DNA of 64,000 bases, taken from contig JAJLRJ010000013.1 of NCBI GenBank assembly GCA_024195265.1, positions 3,739,575-3,803,574 of the forward strand, in the 5' to 3' direction. Below are positions 46,101-54,180 of this stretch, piece after piece. The notes under the pieces were generated by a model, which saw nothing but the letters and a program-made list of their open reading frames with translations, made no database searches and was not told where the DNA came from. This stretch comes from Dendrophyllia cribrosa. Lineage: Eukaryota; Cnidaria; Anthozoa; Scleractinia; Dendrophylliidae. Every line of letters starts with the position of its first letter. Position 1 is the first letter of the stretch. The translations under genes and the position numbers were made by a program.

Positions 46101-47850
46101 GTTCAGCATGGTGGAGAGATGAAACAGGTAAGACTTATCTTATGGTGTATTGTTTTTTACATGATCAGCAATGACTGTAGATGATTGCCGAATCCCTGGT
46201 CAAAAACCCTGTGATCACGCACTTTCATACCATTCATGGAATCATATGCAAACCATTCTTGTTTCTATTCCTTGTGATTGTTTGCCAGCAGTGGCTGACA
46301 ATGGCTATTAGCACATTAACACCAAGAGTTTATAGTCCCCTAATTTTATTACTCATGTGCGTAGCGGCATGAGTTATAAAATGGCCTCCGTTTTTCTTAT
46401 TTTTCTTTTTTTTGGTGTTCCGATTTTGCATGCAAATTTATGCACGCATATTTTAAATTATGCACTTCCGGTTCACAGCTGTGCCATTTACACTTCCTGT
46501 TTAGTGACTTCCGGCTACTCCCACTTCCGGTAAAACAGCGTTACTGAAGTGTCACGGCAGCGTCTCCTACAACCCTACTTACATTACTAATGTTCATGTT
46601 TGGTATATATGTTGTGGTTCAATTTTTTCTTTGGTTTGAAAATTTTCAAACCAGTTTGATTTTTGTTTTTCTTTGTCTCAGAATATGATAATGAATGTGA
46701 GACAAAGGAAAATAAAAACTAAACTGGTTTGAAAAATTTTAAACCAAAGAAAAATTTGAACCACAACATATATAAGACTTGGAAGAATCACTGGCTTCAT
46801 TGTGGTACAGCCTTCATTTCCAAAACATTCAATAGTAAACAACGTGGTTTGCAGGAACGATGACTGAATGAAAGGAGTAACTCTTCTCCATGTCGAACAT
46901 CTTCTTATCATGTTTAAAATATATCATAAACAACTTTCTTATGCATGCGCATGAGTATAGGCTGCTTGGAGCCTCTTGTTAGTGATTTATCTGCGATGAT
47001 TGGCTATTTTGCTCCTCTCAATGAAGGCAACTAACACATGTTTTTGGCTGTTTGTTTTTTATACAATTTTTGTAGACAGCAGGATACTAAACTTGCTTTT
47101 ATTTATCCAGGCTTTGAATGCAAAAGATCAACAAATAAAAATTCTCCAACAGCAGCTAGTGAGTGAAATATATCCACATACATACATGTACATGTAGTTA
47201 CCGGTATAAAGGTCACACATAAACCACAGGTGATGCACACGGCCAGGGCTTAACCCAGTTTCTGTAGCATGAAGCAACTAGGAGTATCACTACTCCACCC
47301 TGGATGGGATGCTAGTCCATTGCAGGGTTATCCCCAGCATTATATCGCCAGTGCCCATTTTTCACCTGAGTGGAGAGAGACAATGTGGAGCACAGTTTCT
47401 TGTCTTAGCCCTTTCACTCCCAGAGTCAATTATGGAGACATGTAAGGTAGTTCTAACTTTTGCATCTGTGGACGAAATCTTATGGTGTGACCATTCAAAT
47501 GAAACCTCTTCTGTAGTACTTTTGCATGGTGTCATTTATTTTTCAAAATTGAACAAAATGAAATTTGGGATTTTTCTTGAATTTTGATGTTTGGCACTCT
47601 TGGGAGTTAAAGGGTTAGGAAACAGGCAAACCACCATCCTACAGTGAAGTTCAGTGTGCTAATCACTACATCACTGCGCCTGCACTAGTTAGCAGTATAT
47701 CTGGCCTATAATGTATGAGAAGAAATTATCAGATGTTTGATTAAGTATTCCATAATGAAATGATTTTTCAGATTCAGATGCAGCAAATAGCTGGGGCAGC
47801 TTCAGCAACATCAAAAACAGAGAAAATCTCCCTTAAAGAGTAAGGCTTGC

Positions 47851-47888
<38 letters not shown>

Positions 47889-48778
47889 ATTTTTTTTATT
47901 GTTATCGAGTGACCAGTTGTGTATTACAGGAACTCTCTCTAACCCTCACACCCTCCAGACCAGTTCTAACTGTCCACCTTAGAGCATGTTAGAAAGGTGG
48001 GTTAAGAACTTTACAAACAAACAAGATTTCATGCTGTGTGAGAAAATACTCCACAATGTGTAGACAAATTTTAATATCTCCCTGTTCCTACTCCCTTTTT
48101 TCCCTGCTCCTTCGCCCTTTCTCTTGTGTTCTTACCCCTCTGCGCACCCCCCCTGCACATGCCCCTCCCCTGCCTCCCCCTAAAGAGACAGAACTTCACT
48201 GTCCTATCTGTTACTTATAAATAAAATGTGACCCTATTTCTGTTGTTTTTACTGAACTGATTGTCAATTTGTTGTTCAGTTTTCAGAGTGGTGACGTGAT
48301 TCTTCTGGTGTTCGATGAACGATATCAAAACTATCTTGTGTTGAGTACAGGGCAGATGCTCTTTTTCTTACACCCTGATTCTATGGCTGGGCTAGATCTT
48401 GCAACAAGTAAGTACCACTTATGAGCTGAATAAGTCACTGATCAATATAATGTACTATTAATACTCATGTGCCCAATACTTCATTCCTATTAATCCTTGG
48501 ATGTGTGCCAACTTTTACTCCAACCATTGTACAAGGGTGGGAAGAGGGGGGAGGGGGGGGGGGGGGGGGAGGGGTAGTTGCAACCATCTTTCTTCAAATT
48601 TCCTCATTTTAGTCAGTTTTTGTTTTGATACTTGTTTTTAAAATCAAACATGACAGCGAGGATGAGTAATTCAAAGGTAGCCCTACTTAAATATCCAAAA
48701 CTATGAATATAGCTATCAGAGTTTTACATTTTTTGACTTTCTTTTATTTATTAACTCATCCCCCTCCCCACCCCCCCC

Positions 48779-48856
<78 letters not shown>

Positions 48857-51432
48857 TGCAATCCTCATGTAAACAGTTGGTTAAATTATTCAAAGAATAA
48901 GTGAAAAGTTTGCTCGCCCAGAGTACTTGCGGAATTTCTCTTGGATACATGAGACCATATACAGTCTGTACTTATGGGGCCTTAACGTTCTTTTTTTTTC
49001 TATTTCCTTTACAGGTGGTCCTAAAAAAAGGTAAACTCGCAGACACCTACATTACTACTGCAGTCTTACAATGACAATCTATGATATCATGATGCATTCA
49101 TCTGTTAGAAACAGAGCTGCATAAGTAGATCTTAACGGACGGCAACTGACAACCTACAGTTAAGACTTGCTGCTAAGAATTTGAAAATGACTAAAGGACA
49201 ACAAGCATGGAAGACATTCTTTGTTTTATGACCGACTGCTTTCCTTGTGGGACCGGCTTCAGCAAAGCTTAATGACAACCCTGTAGAGAAAACTTGAGCA
49301 GATCTAAACATACCAGTACACAATCTGTGCGAGCATTTTCCAGTTCAGTGTGAATGTAGCCCATGTTTCCATTTTCATTATTTTCCTTTAGACCATGGAT
49401 GCTAGCACAGATGACAGACAAGGAATATTGTCAAGCTAAAAAGGTAGGTCAAGATTGGCTAAAATGTTGATCCTCTCTCTTCTCATAATAAATACTCAGT
49501 TGTGTATTGCTATGCGTCGTGATTGGCTAAAACATCTTGCGCTACTTGCTCAACCACTCACAAGTAAAACCAAAACTAATTGTGACTTACTCACATGTAT
49601 TTTCCCGTACTTAGTGCCGACTATTTGCTTCAAGCTCTGATTCAAAACTTCAAACTTCAAACTTTCTTTATTTACTCATTTTTTACAACTATATTTTAAA
49701 AAAATACCTACACACATTTTGAACTAAGTACTAATAATTTATTATTAGTTCAATGGATTGTCTGCCTGCTTTGATTGGCCAGAATAGTTACTTCGGTTTT
49801 GGTTTTACAACACTCAACTTAAAGTGCACCTAAACCCAATTTTTCTTTTCTTTTAATCAACTCAATGTACGTTGAAAAGTCGAATAGTGAAATATTTCTT
49901 GTTTTTAACGTCGCGTTAGTGAGTTATAGAGATTTGAATTTACTAAATGCTAATTAGATGACGTCAAATGCAGACTCGTTTATTATACAACTACTTGTTT
50001 CCACCTCCAAGTACAAATCAATTGACTATAAACAGTTTTTATTAGTATTTCTTAAATTGATTATCCTTAAGCTGTGAACTGCGTATTGTAAATTGAAGTA
50101 GAAATAATGGTAAAGTCTGCATTTGACGTCAACTTATTAGCATTTTGTAAATTCAAATGTGTATAACTCACTAATGCGACGTTAAAAAACAAGAAATATT
50201 TCACTATTCAACTTTTCAACGTACATTGAGTTGATTAAAAGAAAAAAATTAGGGTTTAGGTGCACTTTAAGGTGGTAGACCTGACTTCAGCAAGCCCATT
50301 TTGGATAAAAATTTCACAAAATGACGAAAACTGGCAGAAGTAAAAACATCACAGGCCGAGACAACTAAAATTAAGCTTCAGAAAAATCGATGTTTTAGGT
50401 GACAATTTTCACACCTCAGGTGACAAAGCCTGTTTGCATTGCGGGCTCAAAAATAAGTTTTTGTCATTTTATGGCTGTATGTTAAAAGGTAATTAAAAAA
50501 GAAATGAAAGAGATAACTCCCACAAAGAAAAGGAAAATTCTCATGGGAGCCCAGAAAGAAAGACCCCTTCTTTCTTCAGATATCGAGTTTTAAATTTCAA
50601 ACATGTGTCTTTCATTTGAGCGGGGATAATATCGAGAAAAAAGCTCCATTCACTCCGGGCTCCTGTGAAAAATTTCTTTCACATCATAACAACAAGCTAC
50701 GCAAATTTCATCCAGGTACGTTAAAATCCACGTATTTATTCTTAAAATACCTTTCAGTGTGGTCGGTGGAGGCCCTAAAATACGTCAATTAATCGCCGAT
50801 ATCTCTTCGTAAATCCTTGTTTATCGAGCGCCATTTTGAATTCTCCTTGCAAAACCACTGTTTAAAGTGTTTGCATTAATAACAGGCCGATTGTAGTACG
50901 AATAATGCCGAAAATCTTTGTTGTTTCTCGTTAAATCCAACATGGCGCCTCAAAATGGCCGCCCGTAGTAACTAACTTCAATCGTCATTTTCTTCGCATC
51001 GGGATAACATAGAGCCGTCAACTTTGGAAATTAAGCAAAATAGTATAAAATCTCTCAATTTATTAAGTTTTTGTGCAAAATCAACTTCTGACCTAAAGTC
51101 AGGTCTACCACCTTAAAACAGCTCTAATGTAATTATACTTAGTAGTAACCACAGATTAAAAGAGTGTGTTAAATCCAGGGGGAGGGGTGGGGGTATATTC
51201 AGAGCATGAGAGAGAACAAAAGTGAGGCCTGGAGGGGGTACCAGTTTCCAGTTGAGAGATAAGGAAGCGTTCTCCTATTGTCGAACACAATGATTATTTC
51301 ATATTATTTTTCTCTACATTCAGAACATAACTGTTGCATTTGGGTCTTGTTTTTCTGCAGCCAAACAACAGGTTTCATGTTCCTGTTGGAACCAAGTTCT
51401 ACAGAATACAAGCCAAACCTTGCAAACGATAA
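25018..51432 (+). CDS. RB1CC1: RB1-inducible coiled-coil protein 1 (FIP200), 25 coding exons
   Basis: Scaffold of the ULK1/ATG1 autophagy-initiation complex, joining roles of yeast Atg17 and Atg11. Exons: 25018-25085, 26059-26188, 29827-29908, 31096-31181, 31659-31774, 31852-31938, 33781-33901, 35556-35612, 36680-36731, 37332-37569, 38459-38524, 39844-39930, 40603-40702, 41361-41442, 42229-43911, 44877-45057, 45394-45454, 45770-45809, 46087-46127, 47111-47158, 47772-47839, 48280-48407, 49015-49030, 49392-49443, 51361-51432. All have GT/AG borders and the frame closes at 1253 aa (human 1594). The N-terminus (MLHVFHVDLGTIYTF) matches the ubiquitin-like start; exon 10 (IKGLDERL, DPSVLPDLCASHQKQLM) and LAVAEVVRRR match the ATG17-like region; about 757-1150 is coiled coil; about 1160-1253 is the Claw domain (FDERYQNYLVL, KEYCQAKKPNNRFHVPVGTKFYR) that binds FIR motifs of autophagy receptors. 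The middle is shorter than in human. Confidence 0.95.
25372..25407 (+). repeat. (ATT)n microsatellite
   Basis: Trinucleotide run in RB1CC1 intron 1. Similar runs are at 30152-30190, 37234-37275 and 47851-47881. Confidence 0.8.
26232..26762. mobile_element. Foldback TTAA element, about 250-bp arms
   Basis: The left arm from TTAAAGTGTATTTGACAG pairs with the right arm ending CTGTCATATACACTTTAA; the match continues through GAAATTTCACTCCCGGTGGG to TGGTGCACC near the centre. 531 bp, in RB1CC1 intron 2. Confidence 0.8.
27491..27589 (+). repeat. Array of 21-nt-spaced mini-hairpins
   Basis: Hairpins of 5-bp stem and 4-nt loop start at 27513, 27534, 27555 and 27576: TTCCC-TTCT-GGGAA, TTTCC-TTCG-GGAAA, TTCTC-TTCG-GAGAA, TGTCT-TTAG-AGACA. 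A fifth (ACCCT-GTCTC-AGGGT) is at 27491-27505. The stems differ in sequence but stay paired. It lies in RB1CC1 intron 2. Confidence 0.75.
27798..27905. repeat. Palindromic MITE, TCAATTTCATAAAACTTTTA ends, copy 1
   Basis: About 105-bp hairpin with TATTGTTTCAGA-CCTCTGAAACAATA at its centre. A related copy is at 31450-31579. It lies in RB1CC1 intron 2. Confidence 0.6.
29298..29520. mobile_element. Decayed element with CACACTAGCAACATAAC terminus
   Basis: CTGTTTCACACTAGCAACAT followed by many CATAATGACAT/ATGTCATTATG repeats that can fold back. Related to 36940-37300. It lies in RB1CC1 intron 2. Confidence 0.4.
30289..30498 (+). mobile_element. TTAA MITE, family A, right end decayed
   Basis: The left end is at TTAA 30289; the internal blocks match the family. 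The right end stops at GAGAGTGAAAGG without the final TTAA. It lies in RB1CC1 intron 3. Confidence 0.6.
30863..31060 (-). mobile_element. 5'-truncated retroposed 3' end with 12-bp target duplication
   Basis: TCAATTACTTTT occurs at 30863-30874 and again at 31049-31060. Between them, read on the minus strand, is about 174 bp ending in AATAAA, 17 further bases and a poly-A of about 13. This is the mark of target-primed insertion of a polyadenylated RNA. The source (LINE 3' end or mRNA 3'UTR) is not recognised. It ends 35 bp upstream of RB1CC1 exon 4. Confidence 0.75.
31450..31579. repeat. Palindromic MITE, TCAATTCAATAAAACTTTTA ends, copy 2
   Basis: GGGGTCAATTCAATAAAACT mirrors AGTTTTATTAAATTGACCCC. 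It lies in RB1CC1 intron 4, 79 bp before exon 5. Confidence 0.65.
32560..33240 (+). mobile_element. Degenerate Penelope-like element remnant with GIY-YIG endonuclease
   Basis: Within RB1CC1 intron 6, 32682-32789 encodes CDACYLGETNWHLATRIREH then a short spacer and SHILRHLKSS, the CxxCY-GET...RIREH pattern of the GIY-YIG endonuclease of Penelope-like elements. VDYKFSCS lies upstream in a shifted frame, and a PFQLKIKEA-like segment with the LNGQTF-type end lies downstream in broken frames. It is decayed and not functional. The reverse transcriptase part was not seen. Confidence 0.65.
33241..33762 (+). mobile_element. TTAA MITE, family B, short form (522 bp)
   Basis: The ends are TTAACCCATTGACACCTGA and TCAGGTGTCAATGGGTTAA. 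It lies in RB1CC1 intron 6 and its right TTAA is only 18 bp before exon 7. It is the deletion derivative of the 1019-bp copy at 38731. Confidence 0.85.
33951..34248 (+). mobile_element. TTAA MITE, family A, with internal duplication
   Basis: It runs from TTAA 33951 to TTAA 34245. A segment of about 100 bp (ATGGTACCATGCAAAAGTAC to ACTCAAAAGTTAGAAC) is present twice in tandem. It lies in RB1CC1 intron 7. Confidence 0.65.
34383..34589 (-). mobile_element. TTAA MITE, family A
   Basis: Minus-oriented copy between TTAA 34383 and TTAA 34586, in RB1CC1 intron 7, 135 bp from the previous copy, which is in opposite orientation. Confidence 0.65.
34620..35340 (-). mobile_element. SINE copy split by a foldback TTAA element
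   Basis: AGGTAAGTCTTCACAAGCCT to GGGAGC (34632-34673) matches 6120-6357, and TTGGTTTCTGTAGCATG onward (35148-35340) matches 6363-6530. The TTAA between them is intact in the 6358-6361 copy, which acts as the empty site. Confidence 0.65.
34674..35146. mobile_element. Foldback TTAA element, TTAAAGTGCCCATAAC ends
   Basis: 473 bp. TTAAAGTGCCCATAAC at the left mirrors GTTATGGGCACTTTAA at the right, and pairing extends through AACGTGAATTTTTTATGA. The arms fold into a long hairpin. It is inserted in a SINE within RB1CC1 intron 7. Confidence 0.85.
36940..37300. mobile_element. Decayed element with CTAGTCTGAACCAGGCTTA terminus
   Basis: The right end GTCGCTAGTCTGAACCAGGC matches the Harbinger-like termini in outline; ATGTTGTTATG-type motifs are repeated. 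An (ATT)n microsatellite is embedded at 37234-37275. A similar decayed copy is at 29298-29520. Confidence 0.4.
37332..37569 (+). CDS. RB1CC1: RB1CC1 exon 10 (ATG17-like core)
   Basis: This exon encodes the best conserved part of the N-terminal half: NTNMKEIKGLDERL, MSQGFQQNQTRAQNIGDPS and VLPDLCASHQKQLMMLMKNH, aligning with human NQNMKAIKGLEDRL and SVLPDLCLSHANQLMIML. The acceptor is TGCCAG (phase 1) and the donor AG then GTAATT (phase 2). Confidence 0.93.
37603..37782. repeat. Palindromic element, CCGTATTCATAAATGGCAGC ends
   Basis: About 180-bp hairpin; the arms continue through TTCTTTTATATTCATGCTGA and AGCCTACC-AAGCCTCG. It lies in RB1CC1 intron 10. Confidence 0.65.
38731..39749 (-). mobile_element. 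TTAA element, family B, long form (1019 bp)
   Basis: Same ends as the 522-bp copy but in opposite orientation, with an extra 497 bp between two ATTTC pentamers (38798 and 39295). It lies in RB1CC1 intron 11. Small frames up to 117 aa are present but match nothing recognised, so no transposase is claimed. Confidence 0.85.
40100..40434. mobile_element. Poly-G/C-ended element with 8-bp direct repeat
   Basis: The left end CCGG plus about 30 G then CTCCCATATAAAAATGACGG mirrors the right end CCGTCATTGTTATATGGGAG plus C-run and CGG. CTTTTTCT flanks it at 40092-40099 and 40435-40442. The interior repeats GGTACCTTTTAGGGT four times. It lies in RB1CC1 intron 12. 8-bp duplications are typical of hAT elements. 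Confidence 0.65.
40838..41245 (+). mobile_element. tRNA-derived SINE split by a TTAA MITE
   Basis: The head (40838-40888) has a tRNA-like A box (GGCGCAGTGAAGAG) and B box (GGTTCGAATC at 40880-40889). The body resumes after the MITE at 41103 (TGTTGGTTGACTTTGTTCTT... and CCAACATTTCCATAGTTCAA). The MITE at 40889-41102 occupies a TTAA directly after the B box. Confidence 0.7.
40889..41102 (+). mobile_element. TTAA MITE, family A, best-preserved copy
   Basis: 214 bp including both TTAA. The left end TTAACCCTTTAACTCCCA and right end TGGGAGTGAAAGGGTTAA are near-perfect inverted repeats. It is inserted just behind the B box of a SINE. Confidence 0.8.
41816..41988 (+). repeat. (CATT)n microsatellite, about 43 units
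   Basis: Uninterrupted tetranucleotide for about 170 bp, followed directly by CTTTATTTGCCATATATAC. It lies in RB1CC1 intron 14. All three frames are open but this is not coding. Confidence 0.9.
42229..43911 (+). CDS. RB1CC1: RB1CC1 large exon 15 (linker and coiled-coil start)
   Basis: Longest exon of the gene, 561 codons. It begins after a TTTTTTAG acceptor in phase 1 and ends before GTAAGC in phase 1. The first part continues the ATG17-like region (GQHFLQNLFCGFGDRPSKF, PRPFDEQLPIITDKDLQELQ, similar to the human segment after the EAEKS motif). The middle is an acidic Ser/Thr-rich linker, probably disordered. From about 43126 the sequence becomes a Glu/Lys/Gln-rich heptad coiled coil that runs into exons 16-20. 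Confidence 0.92.
44268..44365 (+). repeat. 17-bp tandem repeat
   Basis: GAGGTGTTTGCATTATA repeats about five times, then continues to 44820 as degenerate GAGGTGTCCGCATTATA units. It lies in RB1CC1 intron 15. The motif resembles the complement of the unit at 9170-9490. Confidence 0.75.
45107..45265 (+). repeat. (CCCGT)n pentanucleotide satellite grading into CCCGC
   Basis: About 31 units; the first part is CCCGT, the later part mainly CCCGC, ending CCCGA. It lies in RB1CC1 intron 16. Confidence 0.9.
45538..45691. repeat. Palindromic element, AAGGCCTTTATCACAC ends
   Basis: AAGGCCTTTATCACAC pairs with GTGTGATAAAGGCCT, and TTTTGCCCGCCCAGCCTC pairs with GAGGTTGGGCGGGCAAAA. It lies in RB1CC1 intron 17. 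Confidence 0.65.
46600..46775. repeat. Palindromic element, ATATATGTTGTGGTTCAA ends
   Basis: ATATATGTTGTGGTTCAA pairs with TTGAACCACAACATATAT, and the arms continue through CTTTGGTTTGAAAA and AAACCAGTTTG to TTTGTCTCA. It lies in RB1CC1 intron 19. Confidence 0.7.
47245..47690 (-). mobile_element. SINE copy split by a TTAG-flanked MITE
   Basis: The segments 47245-47403 and 47619-47690 match the 6345-6605 SINE (GGATGGGATGCTAGTCCAT, TTTCTTGTCT, then GGAAACA and the tRNA-like head). The MITE at 47404-47618 sits between them. Confidence 0.6.
47404..47618 (-). mobile_element. Family A MITE with TTAG target duplication
   Basis: The ends are GCCCTTTCACTCCCAGAG and its inverted partner, flanked on both sides by TTAG rather than TTAA. 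It is inserted in a SINE. Confidence 0.7.
48781..48856 (+). repeat. Homopolymer of 76 C
   Basis: Unbroken C run following a C-rich lead-in (48761-48778), in RB1CC1 intron 22. The length may be an assembly artefact in part. Confidence 0.9.
49015..49030 (+). CDS. RB1CC1: RB1CC1 exon 23, 16-nt microexon
   Basis: The acceptor CCTTTACAG and donor GTAAAC bracket 16 nt that join phase 1 to phase 2 and encode the link S-G-P-K-K-R. Skipping it would break the frame between DLATS and RPWMLAQM; human has the equivalent GASGASRRPWVLG. The preservation of frame and of the RPW block supports it. Confidence 0.85.
49480..49820 (+). repeat. CCAAT-rich repeat, divergent copy with inner insertion
   Basis: Matches the family on both sides (TTGCTATGCGTCGTGATTGG; GGTTTTGGTTTTACAACACT) but carries an insertion of CAAACTT repeats and CTTTATTTACTCA at about 49644-49748. 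It lies in RB1CC1 intron 24. Confidence 0.6.
49819..50270. mobile_element. Foldback TTAA element, TTAAAGTGCACCTAAACCC ends
   Basis: 452 bp. The left TTAAAGTGCACCTAAACCC and right GGGTTTAGGTGCACTTTAA are inverted, with pairing through CAATGTACGTTGAAAAGT. It lies in RB1CC1 intron 24, next to a CCAAT-rich repeat. Confidence 0.85.
50267..51116. mobile_element. TTAA element, TTAAGGTGGTAGACCTGACT ends
   Basis: 850 bp. The left TTAAGGTGGTAGACCTGACT mirrors the right AGTCAGGTCTACCACCTTAA. Its left TTAA is the right TTAA of the previous element. The interior is not foldback and holds no recognised frame. Confidence 0.85.
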
Positions 51433-52583
51433 ACAGTGACGAAAAAGTACTGTATGTACAGGACTTGCAAGCTGGCACTCAGTGAATCAAGGATCACTGA
51501 GAACCAAACGAGAATGTTGTTCTTCACAAGATAATACGTGATTTTTATAGTGTGCGAGTTTTTAAATCCCAGGGTTTAAAGTAAAAGCTGCTGGGATGCA
51601 GGTTCAATTTGGTTTAATTCGGTTTGTTGTTATTAAAATGTACTATTAGTTAGGCTTTTTAAAATTGTACGCTGTTATGTATCCAAGGGCGGATCCAGGG
51701 AAAGGGGCTTCGGGGTTCCTCACCCCCCACTCCCCACAACCCCCCTTATCTTGTCAAATAAAGTAAGGCCCAAAGCACTAAAACATTTTACAGTTTAAGA
51801 TAACATTTTTACTCTTGCCCACTTATGGTGGAATCTGGATTAGCCACAGTAAATATCCATGATCTTTTTCTGGAAAAAGGGGGATTTTCTCAATATTCTT
51901 AATTTGCTATTTTGTAAACACAGTCCACAAGGTATCTTGCTCTCTTGAGGTCCTTAAGATCAAAATCACAGTTCTCAATAAATTTCTTGCCTTGTTTTGG
52001 AAATAGTTTATACATTTTTGCAATTTAATGTTAAAAGAGTATCTAGCTTTAGTTTATTTTCCTGAAATATGCTTCTTTTTCCTTGCTAATGAAGGCAATG
52101 GTGCGAGGTGTTAAGATCAGGTGTAAAGGTCATTAATAATTTGATCAACGTAATAAAAAAATTATCTAACTTCATGTAAAAATTGAGATTAATTTGTTGT
52201 TATATTCTTGAATAAACCCAGTGGGTGGAATCATATTCTATGCCTCACTGCAACATTGAGAAATTGTTATTAAAATGAGTATTTTAAGACTCCTGGTAGT
52301 TTCATGAAGTGTGAAAATGCATTGTGTCTTGTCAGTTCATTCAGTTACTGTCACTTGTAGGGCATTGTTGTCTTAACTGAGCCTAAGTGGCACATAGGGT
52401 CTTGTTGTTAATGGTTAAAAAATAAAAGGCTAACATGGTAATTTACTATTTGGGGCCAAGCCCATTTGGGTGGGTTCTGGAATTTAAAGTGATGGGGATG
52501 TGCAAAGGATTTTTTTGAGTTTGAAATTTTCGATTCCAGGATTTTTGGGGGTAAGAAAATTTTGGCAAGTTTTTCGGGGAGCG
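51433..52583 (+). other. RB1CC1 3' flank and likely 3'UTR
   Basis: AATAAA at 51757-51762 and further copies at about 52212 and 52421 are candidate polyadenylation signals. A GGGCGGATCCAGG segment at 51688 resembles a hAT terminus. No coding frame is seen. Confidence 0.4.
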
Positions 52584-52592
52584 GCTTGAGTG

Positions 52593-52938
52593 TAGCCTGC
52601 ATGGCAGGCATAAACAGGGAGGGGGTAGGGGGTGCGAAAAAGGAGAGAAGGGAAGGAACGCCTGCTATAAGAACCAGGCTATTCGCATTACGCCCACCGA
52701 TTTCCTTGTAATCGAATTACATCAACTGTCAATATGTTCACCAATCAGAAACTGGCACACGCTTTTACGCATGGATGACTTCACGCGGGAATTTACTATG
52801 TTTACCGCTCAGCACGAATTAGCCAATCAGAATTTGTGGCCGCCAGCCTCTGCAGAAATGAACAAAAGGGGGCCTTTATTGCAGGCGTCCTCTCTCTCTC
52901 CCCAGTTCCCTTCTCCCCAACACCTGCTAAACAGGCTA
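52593..52938. mobile_element. TAGCCTG-ended element with 9-bp duplication, 346-bp copy
   Basis: Begins TAGCCTGCATGGCAGG and ends TGCTAAACAGGCTA, flanked by GCTTGAGTG and GCTTGGGTG (8 of 9 identical). The interior differs from the other copies and includes CCAAT boxes. Confidence 0.6.
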
Positions 52939-52949
52939 GCTTGGGTGAA

Positions 52950-54180
52950 GTTGGGATTTTTTTGGGGGTATTCAAAACAATATGAAGATTTGTGCTGAGT
53001 GCCCGCAAAGTGCTATGAATGTATTGCAACAAATGTATTGCAACCAAACTTGTATCATTCTGGGTAAAATTTTTAAGGTTTGATAATTCAGCATGGGATT
53101 TTTTGGGGTTTAATTTTGGTTCAGGGGATTTTGCTGGGTTTTACTGGAAGCCCAGGGTTTTTTTTGGGTATTGATTTTTTTTCCCCATTCACACATCCCA
53201 GTCACCTTAATTCTGGAGTTCCCAAGAGGCCGTTTTCGAGTTGCGTCTATGCAATAGTATTGTTAGGGTTAACAACAAAATTATGTTTGTGGTTTATATT
53301 TTATTACTATAGATTCACTAATACCATAAACTCACAAAGGAGTTTCTCTATACATATCACACTATTTGATTGCAACACGAGAACTTTTTTCTGCATGATC
53401 CGTATTGTATTCCTGCCTCAGAAATTGTAAAGAAGATTTTGTTGGATATGCACTCGATAAGAACGTTTTAAAGCTGTTCATAACAGCAAGGAATTGATTG
53501 AATAAAATTCTACAGAGATGAACAAAAAAAAATTTCAATCTTAATTATATTACACAAGGCCTTTGTCTATGTATTAAGTTCCTAAATTAATTATTACTTT
53601 TCACATCATGCAGAACCTTGGTTATTTTTGGGTTCCACTAATTTTTTAATTCTATGGAATATGATACAGTGTTGTGGAGTAATTCCACAAGATTCTTTAT
53701 GTCTACTTCTTCCTACATTCTAACAAAAGTTCTATCTTGACAGGTACAGTGTAGAATGATTTTACTTAAAAGAGCCATGTCAAGGGGATATTGACAATTT
53801 TGGGTCAAAAATGCCTAAGTACCTTAAGTTTGTCATACACGAAACGTTTATAGAACACTAAGAGGAAGATATGAAGCAAATTTTCAAAGAGAGAATTGGC
53901 CATAAACAGAGTTTTGGCAAGTTTTCCAAGACACAAGTGATAAACTTGTGCATTGAATCCATTTCTATTCTGGCCATCTGCAGCCCAAGATGCTTATTTT
54001 TTCTCTTAGAGCACTTGAAGAGTAATAAACAAAACTGGACCATTATTTGTTGGGTTTCTGCTGATAAATACCATGTCTTTCAAAAGTAAAAATGGCAACA
54101 TAGCCCGTTTAACTTGTGAAAAAGATTATGGAGTAATATATCCATTGCTCCCTATAATCTAGGCAGCACTCGTGTTAAAT
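52950..54180. other. Intergenic stretch between convergent genes
   Basis: A/T-rich with TTTTTGGGG-type motifs at 53100-53180. No gene or clear repeat was recognised. Confidence 0.35.

Noticed and set aside
48703..48950. Poly-proline / poly-glycine frames
   Set aside because: They come from the 76-C homopolymer.
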